Assembly (NCBI GenBank): GCA_032160705.1
Contig: JAVHVE010000075.1
Span: 49,941-113,940, forward strand
Source of the DNA: QHXM01 sp032160705
GTDB taxonomy: Bacteria > Acidobacteriota > Blastocatellia > Pyrinomonadales > Pyrinomonadaceae
Direction: 5' to 3'
DNA length: 64,000 nucleotides
Positions 43,164 to 50,474 of the stretch are shown piece after piece. Positions within the stretch are counted from its first letter, which is position 1. The number at the start of each line of letters is the position of its first letter. Made by a program: the position numbers and the translations under genes. The notes under the pieces are model-generated. The model had not been told where the DNA came from. It searched no databases and was given only the letters and a program-made list of their open reading frames with translations.

Positions 43164-43217
43164 CATCATCTCCCTTTTTAAGTTTGCTTGACCCCTCATC
43201 ACCTTCGCAATACGCAC

Positions 43218-43466
43218 AATATACTCAGGCTCTGTGGCTACGTCGAGAAGACTTCTCCAACCGGGGGCGCACAGGGCGAAAGATTTGGAACTCCGCAGGA
43301 GGCTGCACGTAATTAAATAACAAGTAATTTATTTTGCCACAAACCCGGCGCGGGCGGTGTTTACCACATTAGAATGGCGGAAAAATTCTCCTGAGAGCGA
43401 CCCTGTTAGCATGGACTACCGCTTGGCGCAGGCGTCCAATCAGGCGAAAAAAACGAAGGTGAAGAG
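43218..43466. other. Gap without recognised gene
   Basis: About 250 bases between the small acidic gene and the plus-strand gene at 43467. Moderately AT-rich around 43310-43350. No promoter or structure stood out. The downstream gene has GAAGAG before its ATG. Confidence 0.3.
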
Positions 43467-44177
43467 ATGAAAAGCAGGCGGCTAACAATATTTTGCGTGG
43501 CGGTGATGGTGTTGGCGGGCACACCGCGAGCCTGGCAGGAAGTCAACAAATTGCTGGCGGTCATACAGCATAAGGCCCAGGCCAAGTTTTGGAGCATGGT
43601 GTTGCAGCCCAAGGAGCGGGAATCCGCCGACGGGGAAATGGTCGCGGCTGCCCAGCTTTTTGAAACCATCCCCGCGAAACTTGATTCCAATTGCCCACTT
43701 GACCGGCAGGAATCACAAGGCGAGCAGGCAGCTAGTAGCTCAAAAGCAGGCCGCAGGACAGATTCCGCTTCAGCCCAACCGAAAGCCAGAGCGCCGCGAC
43801 AGACGGCCAGTGCGCCCTCGTCTCACGCCAGCTTAATCGCCAAATCTTTCAAAGCTCTGCGTGAAAAGAGCAATGTGGAATTTCTAGTCCATTTCAGAAG
43901 CATCCCCGAAAGCCAGCGGTCAGAAGTCATCGCCGAGAGCAGTCCGGCTTCTCTGCCTCTGCCCAGGGCGGCGGCATTACCGCATCCACCGGCGAGCAAG
44001 AGCGATACTTTTAGATTCGTGATGATACCCGCAATCAACCCGGTCGCGTCTTCTCTTGTTGAGAAGGAGAGTCTCCTTCAATTAAAGATGTTGAAGAAAA
44101 CTATCGAAGAGAATAAGTGGATTCGCCAGAAAGATCGTCCCAAAGTGCGGAATGCGGATTTCGGAGTGCGGATTTAA
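43467..44177 (+). CDS. Protein of unknown function with Ser/Ala/Pro-rich centre
   Basis: 236 aa. N-terminal hydrophobic stretch (LTIFCVAVMVLAGT) could be a signal sequence. About 80-125 is low-complexity (QAASSSKAGRRTDSASAQPKARAPRQTASAP). The rest has no recognisable domain; a helix near the end (SLLQLKMLKKTIEENKWIRQ) may form a coiled coil. The last residues KVRNADFGVRI are read from the GTGCGGA heptamer hairpin at 44144-44229, in which the stop codon lies. Convergent with the gene at 44236. Confidence 0.55.
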   Translation: MKSRRLTIFCVAVMVLAGTPRAWQEVNKLLAVIQHKAQAKFWSMVLQPKERESADGEMVAAAQLFETIPAKLDSNCPLDRQESQGEQAASSSKAGRRTDSASAQPKARAPRQTASAPSSHASLIAKSFKALREKSNVEFLVHFRSIPESQRSEVIAESSPASLPLPRAAALPHPPASKSDTFRFVMIPAINPVASSLVEKESLLQLKMLKKTIEENKWIRQKDRPKVRNADFGVRI

Positions 44178-44229
44178 GAATCGAACTCAAGCGCTTTTTC
44201 AATCCGCATTCCGCACTCCGAAATCTGCA
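44144..44229. repeat. Heptamer-armed hairpin, GTGCGGA family (copy 1)
   Basis: Left arm GTGCGGA-ATGCGGA-TTTCGGA-GTGCGGA-TT (44145 onward), right arm the complement of GCAGATTTCGGAGTGCGG and so on (44201-44229). The loop is about 26 bases with GCGCTTTTTC. It fills the gap between convergent stop codons at 44177 and 44236. Confidence 0.9.
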
Positions 44230-44235
44230 ATCGAA

Positions 44236-44748
44236 TCAGGGTTGAAACGGTTTCCCGTAAAGCTCCTGATAAATCCAGCCCATGATACGCAGCTCCGCTG
44301 TGCAGAGTGTTTCAAGCCAGCAACACGTCAGATAGATTCTGCGTCCGTTCGCAGTCGGAATCTTCTCCGCTTCTGCAACTGTTGACGCTGCTTCCGCGTC
44401 GAGCTTGTATGCAGCGGCCATCTCTTCGTTGGTCTTCGTCGCATCGTCCAGCGCATTGAGAAGCTGGCTAATCCAGGCGTGAAGCGCGCGCTCACCTGTG
44501 TGTTGGCCAAGCGCCTGCATGATGCCGATGGCGAGGCGATCTTCGGCATGAGCAAACTGGTAGACGCTCTCCGTTTCGCGGATCGCCTGCGCCTGCTTCC
44601 AGTGAAAAAGCTCTTCGACTTTCGGATGCCTGATGACAGCCGCCCGCTGGTCATAATCCAGAAACCACTGAATGACATCCGCCAGCGAAGAAGTGTTGAT
44701 CTTCGCCGCCCCGTCGTGCTGAAGAGGCGGAGGCGTGGGAGTAGACAT
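44236..44748 (-). CDS. Protein of unknown function, mostly helical
   Basis: 170 aa, no signal peptide or TM segment. Helical throughout: SSLADVIQWFLDYDQRAAVIRHPKVEELFHWKQAQAI, FAHAEDRLAIGIMQALGQHTGERALHAWISQLLNALDDA, NGRRIYLTCCWLETLCTAELRIMGWIYQELYG. Several Trp and His residues are spread along the chain. I do not recognise a family. Its promoter region holds a CAGGAGA-type hairpin. Confidence 0.6.
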   Translation of the reverse strand: MSTPTPPPLQHDGAAKINTSSLADVIQWFLDYDQRAAVIRHPKVEELFHWKQAQAIRETESVYQFAHAEDRLAIGIMQALGQHTGERALHAWISQLLNALDDATKTNEEMAAAYKLDAEAASTVAEAEKIPTANGRRIYLTCCWLETLCTAELRIMGWIYQELYGKPFQP

Positions 44749-44753
44749 AAAAT

Positions 44754-44874
44754 AAAGCAGGAGACAGGAGACAGAATACAGAAGTCAGGAGATAGAAAAA
44801 AAGAAAATCAGCAACAGCGGTTCTCCGCCTTATCCATTCTGAATTCTGTCTCCTGTCTTCTGTATTCTGCTTTT
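44754..44874. repeat. Heptamer-armed hairpin, CAGGAGA family (copy 3)
   Basis: Same build as copy 2 with the core in the opposite direction (AAGGCGGAGAACCGCTG on the minus strand, then GATTTTCTTTTTTTC). Arms of CAGGAGA, CAGGAGA, CAGAATA, CAGAAGT units and their complements. It spans the gap between two minus-strand genes, from near the start at 44748 to near the stop at 44887. Confidence 0.9.
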
Positions 44875-44886
44875 CATCGCGTCCTT

Positions 44887-45963
44887 TCATATTCGTTTCA
44901 GCTCAAACGATGCTTGCACTTCGCCGACTGTATCGCCGCGACGATTGTGGATGGTGAAGCTCGCATACGGCTTGACGGCTTCGAGCGCCTTATCTTTCAG
45001 CACACCGAGTTGTCGCAGGCTTTCGATGACGACTGTCGGGCGTGCGCGGCGGTCTTCGCCGTCTTCGATCTTGAACGCCAATCCGAGGCCGCGCGGCCAC
45101 TCGGCACACGGCAACACGCCCGCCGTGTAAACGCCCTCCGCCCCAACCTTCGAGATTAGTTTCCCCTGCGCGGCCTGCATGACAATTGTGTCGAGCCGCT
45201 CCGCACGGCCTCCGATCATTTCCGGGTACTCGGCCATCGCCGAGACGATCCGTTGACACGCCGCCCGCGTCGCAGCATCGAAATCACCGGGTGGCGCGAC
45301 GAGGCGCGCATACATCAACGCCATCGCGCGCACCGTCACGCCGAAGGTCGGCACGCCGCACCCGTCTATGCCGACGGCCACGTCTTCAACCGGCACACCC
45401 GAAAACTTTGAGATGCTACGGACGATATTGAGCTGCACAGGATTGCTCGGCTCGTCGTAAGTCTCCGTCGGAGCATCGAGGTGGAGCGCGAGCGCCAGCA
45501 TCCCTGTGTGCTTGCCTGAGCAGTTGTTATGCAGAACAGTCGGCTGCTCTCCCCTCTCGCGCAGAGCGCGCGCGGCCTCTGCGCTGTACGGCTCATGCAC
45601 GCCGCATTTCAGGGCGCTCATTTCCAGGCCGATCTTCCTGAGCATTCCGGCCACCGTCTCCGTGTGAATCGCTTCTCCGTTGTGCGAAGCGCAACAGATG
45701 GCGATCTCTTTTTCGGTGAAGCCGAAGCGGTCAGCCGCCCCCGTTGTGATAAGCGGAATGGCTTGATGCGGTTTGGAAGACGAGCGCAGGAAGGTGACGG
45801 TGTGCGGCGCGCCGAGTTGGGCGACTATCTGGTCGTCCGCATCAATAGCGACGATGTGCCCGCGATGGCGCGACTCCGTAATCGAGCCGCGCCTGACTTC
45901 GACGAGTGGCTCCGCTACTGGAACATCCGTGTTGGATTTATCTTCAGTCATCACGGGACGCAT
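44887..45963 (-). CDS. L-asparaginase II family amidohydrolase
   Basis: 358 aa of the asparaginase_II family (the thermolabile Rhizobium etli-type enzyme), unrelated in fold to E. coli AnsB; hydrolyses asparagine to aspartate. Marks: VEVRRGSITESRHRGHIVAIDADDQIVAQLG, FLRSSSKPHQAIPLI with the active-site SSSKP, CCASHNGEAIH, HNNCSGKHTGMLALAL and GIDGCGVPTFGVTV. These are complete, so the enzyme should be active. ATG 45963 starts four residues before a second ATG; either could be used. Confidence 0.92.
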   Translation of the reverse strand: MRPVMTEDKSNTDVPVAEPLVEVRRGSITESRHRGHIVAIDADDQIVAQLGAPHTVTFLRSSSKPHQAIPLITTGAADRFGFTEKEIAICCASHNGEAIHTETVAGMLRKIGLEMSALKCGVHEPYSAEAARALRERGEQPTVLHNNCSGKHTGMLALALHLDAPTETYDEPSNPVQLNIVRSISKFSGVPVEDVAVGIDGCGVPTFGVTVRAMALMYARLVAPPGDFDAATRAACQRIVSAMAEYPEMIGGRAERLDTIVMQAAQGKLISKVGAEGVYTAGVLPCAEWPRGLGLAFKIEDGEDRRARPTVVIESLRQLGVLKDKALEAVKPYASFTIHNRRGDTVGEVQASFELKRI

Positions 45964-45968
45964 CTTAC

Positions 45969-46060
45969 AAAGGCAATAGGCAAAAGTAAAAAGGCAAAGG
46001 GGAAGACTCTTGAAGTTTAACCTTCGTCTTCCCCTTTGCCTTCAGTCCTGACTATTACTT
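45969..46060. repeat. Heptamer-armed hairpin, GGCAAAA family
   Basis: Left side GGCAATA-GGCAAAA-GTAAAAA-GGCAAAG-GGGAAGA. The inner 17-base arms AAGGCAAAGGGGAAGAC (45991-46007) and their exact complement (46026-46042) enclose 18 bases; weaker pairing extends to about 46081 on the right, inside the next gene, whose last residues KAKAKR come from this repeat. Confidence 0.88.
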
Positions 46061-46061
46061 T

Positions 46062-46688
46062 CTACCTTTTTGCTTTCGCCTTGTTCTTCCCGCCATAACT
46101 CAAAACTGTGAGCTTGACGTTGCGGCGTCCGAAGCGGCGTGCTTCACCAATGGTCGGGACCCAGACATCAATCTTGTTTCCCTTGATGGCTGTGCCCGCG
46201 TCCGTGACGAGATATTCGCCGCTGTAAGCGCCTCCGGCCACTTCCAGATGGACGCGCGTGCCGTAGGGCAGGAGTCTGGGGTCGGCGGCGATTGTCCCGC
46301 GACGAACGCCCAACCCGCTTGCGCCGCGACAGCACAGACTGTAAGAAAACGCGGTGTAGGCTTGCGGCGCTGTCAACGTCGCTCGCGGGCTTTCCGTAGA
46401 ATTGGCGACTTTGATGGAGGTGGCAGCCGTGACATCATTGTCTTTGACGGCGACGGCAGGTGTGCTGGAGACAGTTCCCTTTAGCTCGGTTGTTTCAGAC
46501 TTAATACTTTCGGGCTCTGCCTGTTTCTGTTTGGTTGTCCCAGCGGGTTCTTGTTTCTCTTGCTGCTCCTGTTGAGCAGGTTCTGGCGAGGGGTTGGTTT
46601 CTGCGAATAAAGGTCGTGCGTAAAATATCAAAAAAGCTGCGAAGAGCACGGCGACAAGGCCGACGCCTCCGCGAAGGAACAATTTCAT
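46062..46688 (-). CDS. 3D-domain (RlpA-like barrel) exported protein
   Basis: 208 aa. N-terminal signal-anchor (GVGLVAVLFAAFLIFYA), a long Gln/Glu/Pro/Thr-rich linker about 30-115, then a double-psi beta-barrel of the 3D type: YTAFSYSLCCRGASGLGVRRGTIAADPRLLPYGTRVHLE, GEYLVTDAGTAIKGNKIDVW with the conserved Asp residues. 3D domains act on or bind peptidoglycan, as in MltA and resuscitation-type lytic enzymes. The tail KAKAKR is encoded by the heptamer repeat. A structured leader precedes it, with the ribosome binding site inside a helix. Confidence 0.88.
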   Translation of the reverse strand: MKLFLRGGVGLVAVLFAAFLIFYARPLFAETNPSPEPAQQEQQEKQEPAGTTKQKQAEPESIKSETTELKGTVSSTPAVAVKDNDVTAATSIKVANSTESPRATLTAPQAYTAFSYSLCCRGASGLGVRRGTIAADPRLLPYGTRVHLEVAGGAYSGEYLVTDAGTAIKGNKIDVWVPTIGEARRFGRRNVKLTVLSYGGKNKAKAKR

Positions 46689-46697
46689 CTGTCGGTT

Positions 46698-46830
46698 TCT
46701 CCTATTCCGAGGTTGGTTGTCAATCTTTCAGCGGCGCGGCGCGCGAGTCCGTTCTTTCCCATGACTCGACCTCCGGCTCTAGGAGTTTTCAGAAAAACGT
46801 CAGCCGGAGTTGGGGGCTTGCATCCTTGAT
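46698..46830 (-). promoter_or_regulatory. Structured 5' leader of the 3D-domain gene, possible c-di-AMP riboswitch
   Basis: Three helices are evident. CTCCGGCT (46811-46804) pairs with AGCCGGAG about 23 bases on. CGAGTC (46769-46764) pairs with GACTCG (46750-46745) around GGGAAAGAACG. CTCCTA (46786-46781) pairs with TAGGAG (46705-46700), which is the ribosome binding site. The string GACAACCAACCTCGG resembles the conserved GACAGCTAACCTCG near the 3' end of ydaO-type c-di-AMP riboswitches, which often control RlpA/3D-type cell-wall genes. Other ydaO motifs fit poorly, so class assignment is weak; the helices are alternatives to one another. Confidence 0.35.
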
Positions 46831-46849
46831 GCGGTGCGCTGAAAGAACT

Positions 46850-46891
46850 GCACAAAATAAAAACAAGCGAACATCAAATGTCCGCTTGTTC
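46850..46891 (-). terminator. Intrinsic terminator, minus strand
   Basis: AACAAGCGAACAT (46862-46874) and ATGTCCGCTTGTT (46878-46890) pair with one mismatch over 13 positions and a CAA loop. On the minus strand the hairpin is followed by TTTTTATTTT. It would end transcription of the amidotransferase gene at 47012 before the leader of the 3D gene. The stretch from 46892 to 47011 shows nothing else. Confidence 0.75.
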
Positions 46892-47011
46892 TTCATAACG
46901 TAAAGAGAGGCTAACACACCGTCTAGCGTCTGTCCAGCAGCGAACCGGCGCTACTTTTCATCTCTGAAAGCTAGAAGCCTCAAGCCGCAGGACGTTAAGC
47001 CCTTAAATAGA

Positions 47012-47629
47012 TTAGTCCAGGAAATTTTCCAGGATGCGCCTGCCCTGTGGGTGCTCCGCGTCAAACAGTTCCGGGTGAAACTGCACGCTGAACACGGGGC
47101 GCGAGCGGTGCTGCATGGCTTGAATCCGGCAGGTTTCGTTGGAAGCGGTCAGCTCAAAATTGTCGGGTAATTCTTTCACTTCGTCGCAGTGCGAATGCCA
47201 GACCGTCACGCTGCGTGGCAAGCCTTCAAAAATCCCATTGCCATCTATTTCGACATCGAAGAAGCCGCGCTCGCGCAACGCTCCCTCATAGCCTTTGCCC
47301 GGCGCAAGACGTTTCATCAGGCCAACTGTCGAGCCGTAACAGAGCGCGATCTGCTGGTGGCCGCCGCAGATGCCGAGGATGGGCTGCTCTGCCTCGCGGA
47401 TCACCTCAAAAACACCCGCCAGAGATTCCGGTGTGTACTCAGTCCAGGGGTGGCTCTGCCCGCTCAGGATAATATGCGAAGGCTTGAGCTGATTGATGCG
47501 ACGAAGCGACACATCTTTGAAATGCTCGACGACGATTGTGCTGCCCGGAAGCAATTGTTCCAGCACCGCCAGAATCTCGCGCGGGCTCGCGCCCTGTCCG
47601 TCAATCGTGTTGTCAACGAGGTAAATCAT
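47012..47629 (-). CDS. Type 1 glutamine amidotransferase
   Basis: 205 aa class I GATase domain standing alone. Nucleophile Cys in ILGICGGHQQIALCYG (about 88), His-Glu of the triad in FSVQFHPELFD (about 183). The layout (MIYLVDNTIDGQG, HIILSGQSHPWTEYTPE, VWHSHCDEV) is like the TrpG/PabA/GuaA-small-subunit group, but the SGQSHPW region departs from all three, so the synthase partner cannot be named. Not next to trp, pab or gua genes. ATG 47629. Confidence 0.82.
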   Translation of the reverse strand: MIYLVDNTIDGQGASPREILAVLEQLLPGSTIVVEHFKDVSLRRINQLKPSHIILSGQSHPWTEYTPESLAGVFEVIREAEQPILGICGGHQQIALCYGSTVGLMKRLAPGKGYEGALRERGFFDVEIDGNGIFEGLPRSVTVWHSHCDEVKELPDNFELTASNETCRIQAMQHRSRPVFSVQFHPELFDAEHPQGRRILENFLD

Positions 47630-47636
47630 AAAAAGA

Positions 47637-47738
47637 AGTTGGCAGTAGGCAGTGGGCAGTGGGCAGTTAAAGACAAAAGCTCAACGCCGCATCTCATAAC
47701 TGCTCTTACTGCGAACTGCCAACTGCCTACTGCCAACT
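47637..47738. repeat. Heptamer-armed hairpin, GGCAGTT family (copy 2)
   Basis: Left arm AGTT-GGCAGTA-GGCAGTG-GGCAGTG-GGCAGTT, right arm the complement (CTGCCAACTGCCTACTGCCAACT type). The core AAAGACAAAAGCTCAA equals the core of copy 1 at 11965 in reverse orientation. It runs from the amidotransferase start to the stop of the next minus-strand gene. Confidence 0.9.
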
Positions 47739-48951
47739 ATTGCCCTAAGCTATGCAGATCGCCGTTGAATGCGCCGAGGTAGATGCGTCCTTCGGAGATG
47801 GCGGGTGTGGAGTTGATGTTCTCGCCGATTTGCAGGTCTGAGATTAACTTGCCGTCTTCAGCACGGAGCATGTAGACCCAACCGGCCTTGTCGCCGAAGA
47901 CGACGCGCCCCTCAACCACAGGCGATGTTCCCCAGATAGGGCCGCGCGTTTGGTAGCTCCAGACGACTTTTCCCTGATCCGCCGTCAGGCAGTACAGATG
48001 TCTGTCGGATGAGCCGATATAAATTTTTCCATCCAGGAAGAGAGGGCTGCCCCAGATGCCGCCGCCAGTCTTGAACGTCCAGACGCGCTCACCCGTCGCC
48101 TGTTTGTATGCGCTAACGTTGCCGTCTTCAGCCGCCGTGTAGACCAGCCCCGCAGCCACCGCAGGCGTCGAATCCGAATCAGCATTGATGCGCGCTTTCC
48201 AGATGACTGCGCCGTCCGTTATGTTCAGGCAGTAAAGATCGCCCCCTTCTGTTCCAACGTAGATGCGCCCATCATGGATGGAGCAACTGCCTTCCATCGA
48301 GCCGAGCCGCTGCGTTTTATAAACGAGCGAGCCGTCTTCCAGATTAAGACAGTAAAAGAAGCCGTCCTCGCAGCCGAAATAGAGTCGGCCATCAATGGCC
48401 GCGACCGAGCCGTCAATCTCAAAGCCCGCTTTATATTTCCAGATGAGCGAGCCGTCCTTGGCGCTCAAACAATAAAGATAGTGGTCTAGGCCACTCGCGA
48501 GAATACGGTCGCCGACAATCGTGGGCGTCGCTTTCATACTATCCAGCCCTTGAAACTTCCAGATGAGGCTGCCGTCCTCTGTGTTCAAGGCGTAGACATT
48601 CCCGTCCGCCGAGCCGAAATAGACGCGATCACCATTCACCGAAGGCTGTCCCGGCCAACTCGTTCCGCCCCAAGGGTCTTTGTGCAGACGCCCGCTGATG
48701 GATTTGGTCTTAAACTTCCAGACGACTTCGAGTGGCGCATCCGTCCATGGGCCTGAGCCGTAAAACGTGCGCGATGGATTGCCGAGCCAGGTTGAAACGA
48801 TTGGACGCACGCGAACCGTTTCAGCCGGACGCACATCGCTCTCCGCGCTCTTGACCTCCGCCTTCCCGCAGCCCGAAAGCAACAGCGACCCGGCGACAAG
48901 ACACGCCAGCAATGCGCCTGAGATATTATTTTTGAGTTTGAAATTCTTCAT
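47737..48951 (-). CDS. PQQ-type beta-propeller lipoprotein (BamB-like fold)
   Basis: 404 aa. Lipoprotein signal with lipobox LLSGC (Cys28). Seven to eight propeller blades of the quinoprotein-like pattern, each with W-K-F and DG(S/N)xYALNxxDG: GDRVYFGSADGNVYALNTEDGSLIWKF, GDRILASGLDHYLYCLSAKDGSLIWKY, and so on to the end. The blades lack PQQ-enzyme catalytic residues, so it is probably a binding or scaffold propeller like BamB rather than a dehydrogenase. Outer-membrane or periplasmic anchor. Confidence 0.88.
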   Translation of the reverse strand: MKNFKLKNNISGALLACLVAGSLLLSGCGKAEVKSAESDVRPAETVRVRPIVSTWLGNPSRTFYGSGPWTDAPLEVVWKFKTKSISGRLHKDPWGGTSWPGQPSVNGDRVYFGSADGNVYALNTEDGSLIWKFQGLDSMKATPTIVGDRILASGLDHYLYCLSAKDGSLIWKYKAGFEIDGSVAAIDGRLYFGCEDGFFYCLNLEDGSLVYKTQRLGSMEGSCSIHDGRIYVGTEGGDLYCLNITDGAVIWKARINADSDSTPAVAAGLVYTAAEDGNVSAYKQATGERVWTFKTGGGIWGSPLFLDGKIYIGSSDRHLYCLTADQGKVVWSYQTRGPIWGTSPVVEGRVVFGDKAGWVYMLRAEDGKLISDLQIGENINSTPAISEGRIYLGAFNGDLHSLGQ

Positions 48952-48963
48952 GGGGCAAATAAT

Positions 48964-49061
48964 CAGGAGACAGAAGACAGAAGTCAGGAGTCAGAATGAT
49001 AAGGCGGAGAACCGCTTCTGTTTTTATTCTGTCTCCTGTCTTCTGTCTCCTGACTCCTGCT
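48964..49061. repeat. Heptamer-armed hairpin, CAGGAGA family (copy 4)
   Basis: Arms of CAGGAGA, CAGAAGA, CAGAAGT, CAGGAGT units and complements, core AAGGCGGAGAACCGCTTCTG with T-rich TTTTTATTC after it. It begins 12 bases before the propeller gene start and its right arm is the 3' end of dapF, encoding QESGDRRQETE. Confidence 0.92.
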
Positions 49062-49908
49062 GTTCAATCCATTCTCCACTGTAAACCACATCGGCGCGGC
49101 CAGTCATTACGACCTCGCCGTCTTCTCGCCATAAAACCTCGATCAGCCCGCCCTCTGTGTGGACGTTGACGTGCCGCCCGGTCTCTTCGTTGATACAGCT
49201 TGCGACTGCCGCCGCGCACGAGCACGTACCTGAAGAAAGGGTTTCGCCAACGCCGCGCTCCCAGAGACGCACTTCGATGTTGCTGTGGTCAATGACACGC
49301 ACGAAGATGACGTTGGTTCTATCCGGGAATTGCTCATGGTTTTCGAGCGCGCGGCCTATGCGCCGCCAGTCCAAATCAGCAAAATCTTCAACGATGATAC
49401 AGCAGTTCGGATTGCCCATCGAGAGCGCAGTGACGCGCAAACTCTCGCCTTCGACGTTGAGCGGGTAATCCATAACGCGCTCGCGCGGCTCGTCAGTCAG
49501 CATCGGAATGGATGCGCTATCGAATCCCGGCTGGCCTAATTCGGATTCAAACCAGTAATGCCCATCGCTGATGCGCTCGCGCAAACGATACAGCTTGACG
49601 CCCGTGCGCGTCTGCAAGCGTAACTCGTCACTTGACCAGAGATCGCGATAGTAAAGATACGCGACCGTGCAGCGCGTGCCGTTGCCTGAGAGTCCGGCCT
49701 CGCTCCCGTCGGCGTTGAAGATGCGGACAACGAAATCCGCGCCCTCGTCTTCGGCGCGACTGACAATCGTGATGCCGTCTGCGCCCGCGCCATAGTGACG
49801 GTCGCAGATGGCGCGCGCAAAGTCGTTCAGTGAACTGACACCACTGAGGCGTTCCTCTTCAAAGACCAGATAATCGTTGCCGAAACCGTGAAATTTGATG
49901 AACTGCAT
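49024..49908 (-). CDS. dapF: Diaminopimelate epimerase (atypical second active-site motif)
   Basis: Converts LL- to meso-diaminopimelate for peptidoglycan and lysine. 294 aa with the DapF fold signatures: FHGFGNDYLVFEE, ICDRHYGAGADGITIV, the first catalytic Cys in FNADGSEAGLSGNGTRCTVAYL, MGNPNCCIIVEDFADLDW, and the end WERGVGETLSSGTCSCAAAVAS. In classical DapF the second catalytic Cys stands in CGTG; here the motif reads SSGTCSC, so that Cys is replaced by Ser with cysteines two and four residues after the Gly. The enzyme may be a variant type. The last ~11 residues come from the heptamer hairpin. Confidence 0.88.
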   Translation of the reverse strand: MQFIKFHGFGNDYLVFEEERLSGVSSLNDFARAICDRHYGAGADGITIVSRAEDEGADFVVRIFNADGSEAGLSGNGTRCTVAYLYYRDLWSSDELRLQTRTGVKLYRLRERISDGHYWFESELGQPGFDSASIPMLTDEPRERVMDYPLNVEGESLRVTALSMGNPNCCIIVEDFADLDWRRIGRALENHEQFPDRTNVIFVRVIDHSNIEVRLWERGVGETLSSGTCSCAAAVASCINEETGRHVNVHTEGGLIEVLWREDGEVVMTGRADVVYSGEWIEQQESGDRRQETE

Positions 49909-50036
49909 CGAGCGTTAGAATCGTTCGTGGAGTTACTTTCTGCCGGACAGGTCAACCGTTGCTGGTTGGAGTTCCTTGCGGGCCAGAGGATTGTGCCACA
50001 TTGGATGAAAGATGACAAAGTGCGAGAGGCTCGATT

Positions 50037-50107
50037 AACCACGAAGCCGCACCAAACAACACGAACAGCTCTAATTCCTTCGTGTTGTTTGGTGCGGCTT
50101 CGTGGTT
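50037..50107. repeat. Perfect 29-bp inverted repeat (hairpin)
   Basis: Arms 50037-50065 (AACCACGAAGCCGCACCAAA, then CAACACGAA) and 50079-50107 are exact complements over 29 bases with a 13-base loop. It lies between the monooxygenase gene and dapF (both minus strand). No flanking T-run of terminator type. A perfect arm match shows a recent origin or active maintenance. Confidence 0.95.
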
Positions 50108-50123
50108 GGTTTTGTTCAGGCGA

Positions 50124-50444
50124 TTATTCTGAGGGCGGTTCGATAATAGTCCGGTAGTGAGCCGAAACGTCGTCGAATCTGGAGAGGAGCGCACGCGCCT
50201 TGACGGGGACGACCGCCACAGTGTGTTCCTCGCCCGCAAATTCCCGCACCGCTTCCAGAGATTCAAACCAGAGAATGGTGACGAACTCGATCTCATGCTC
50301 CAAATCTCGTCGCAGCAAGTGTGCGCCTCTGTATCCATTAATTTGTCGGCTCGCAATTCCGGGCAAAATCTCTGTCTCAAGCAGCGATTGATAGGCCGCC
50401 GCTTGAGCGTGCGTCGTCCATCCGTGCCAGATGCGACTAATCAT
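50124..50444 (-). CDS. Antibiotic biosynthesis monooxygenase (ABM) domain protein
   Basis: 106 aa ferredoxin-like dimeric alpha/beta barrel. ISRIWHGWTTHAQAAAYQSLLETEILPGI, YRGAHLLRRDLEHEIEFVTILWFESLEAVREFAGEEHTVAVV and YRTIIEP are usual for this group; function in the family ranges from haem or quinol oxidation to unknown. ATG 50444. It follows the PBP4 gene by about 30 bases in the same direction and may share its transcript. Confidence 0.8.
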   Translation of the reverse strand: MISRIWHGWTTHAQAAAYQSLLETEILPGIASRQINGYRGAHLLRRDLEHEIEFVTILWFESLEAVREFAGEEHTVAVVPVKARALLSRFDDVSAHYRTIIEPPSE

Positions 50445-50474
50445 GGCGCAACATCTCCATGCTTGACTCAGGTT

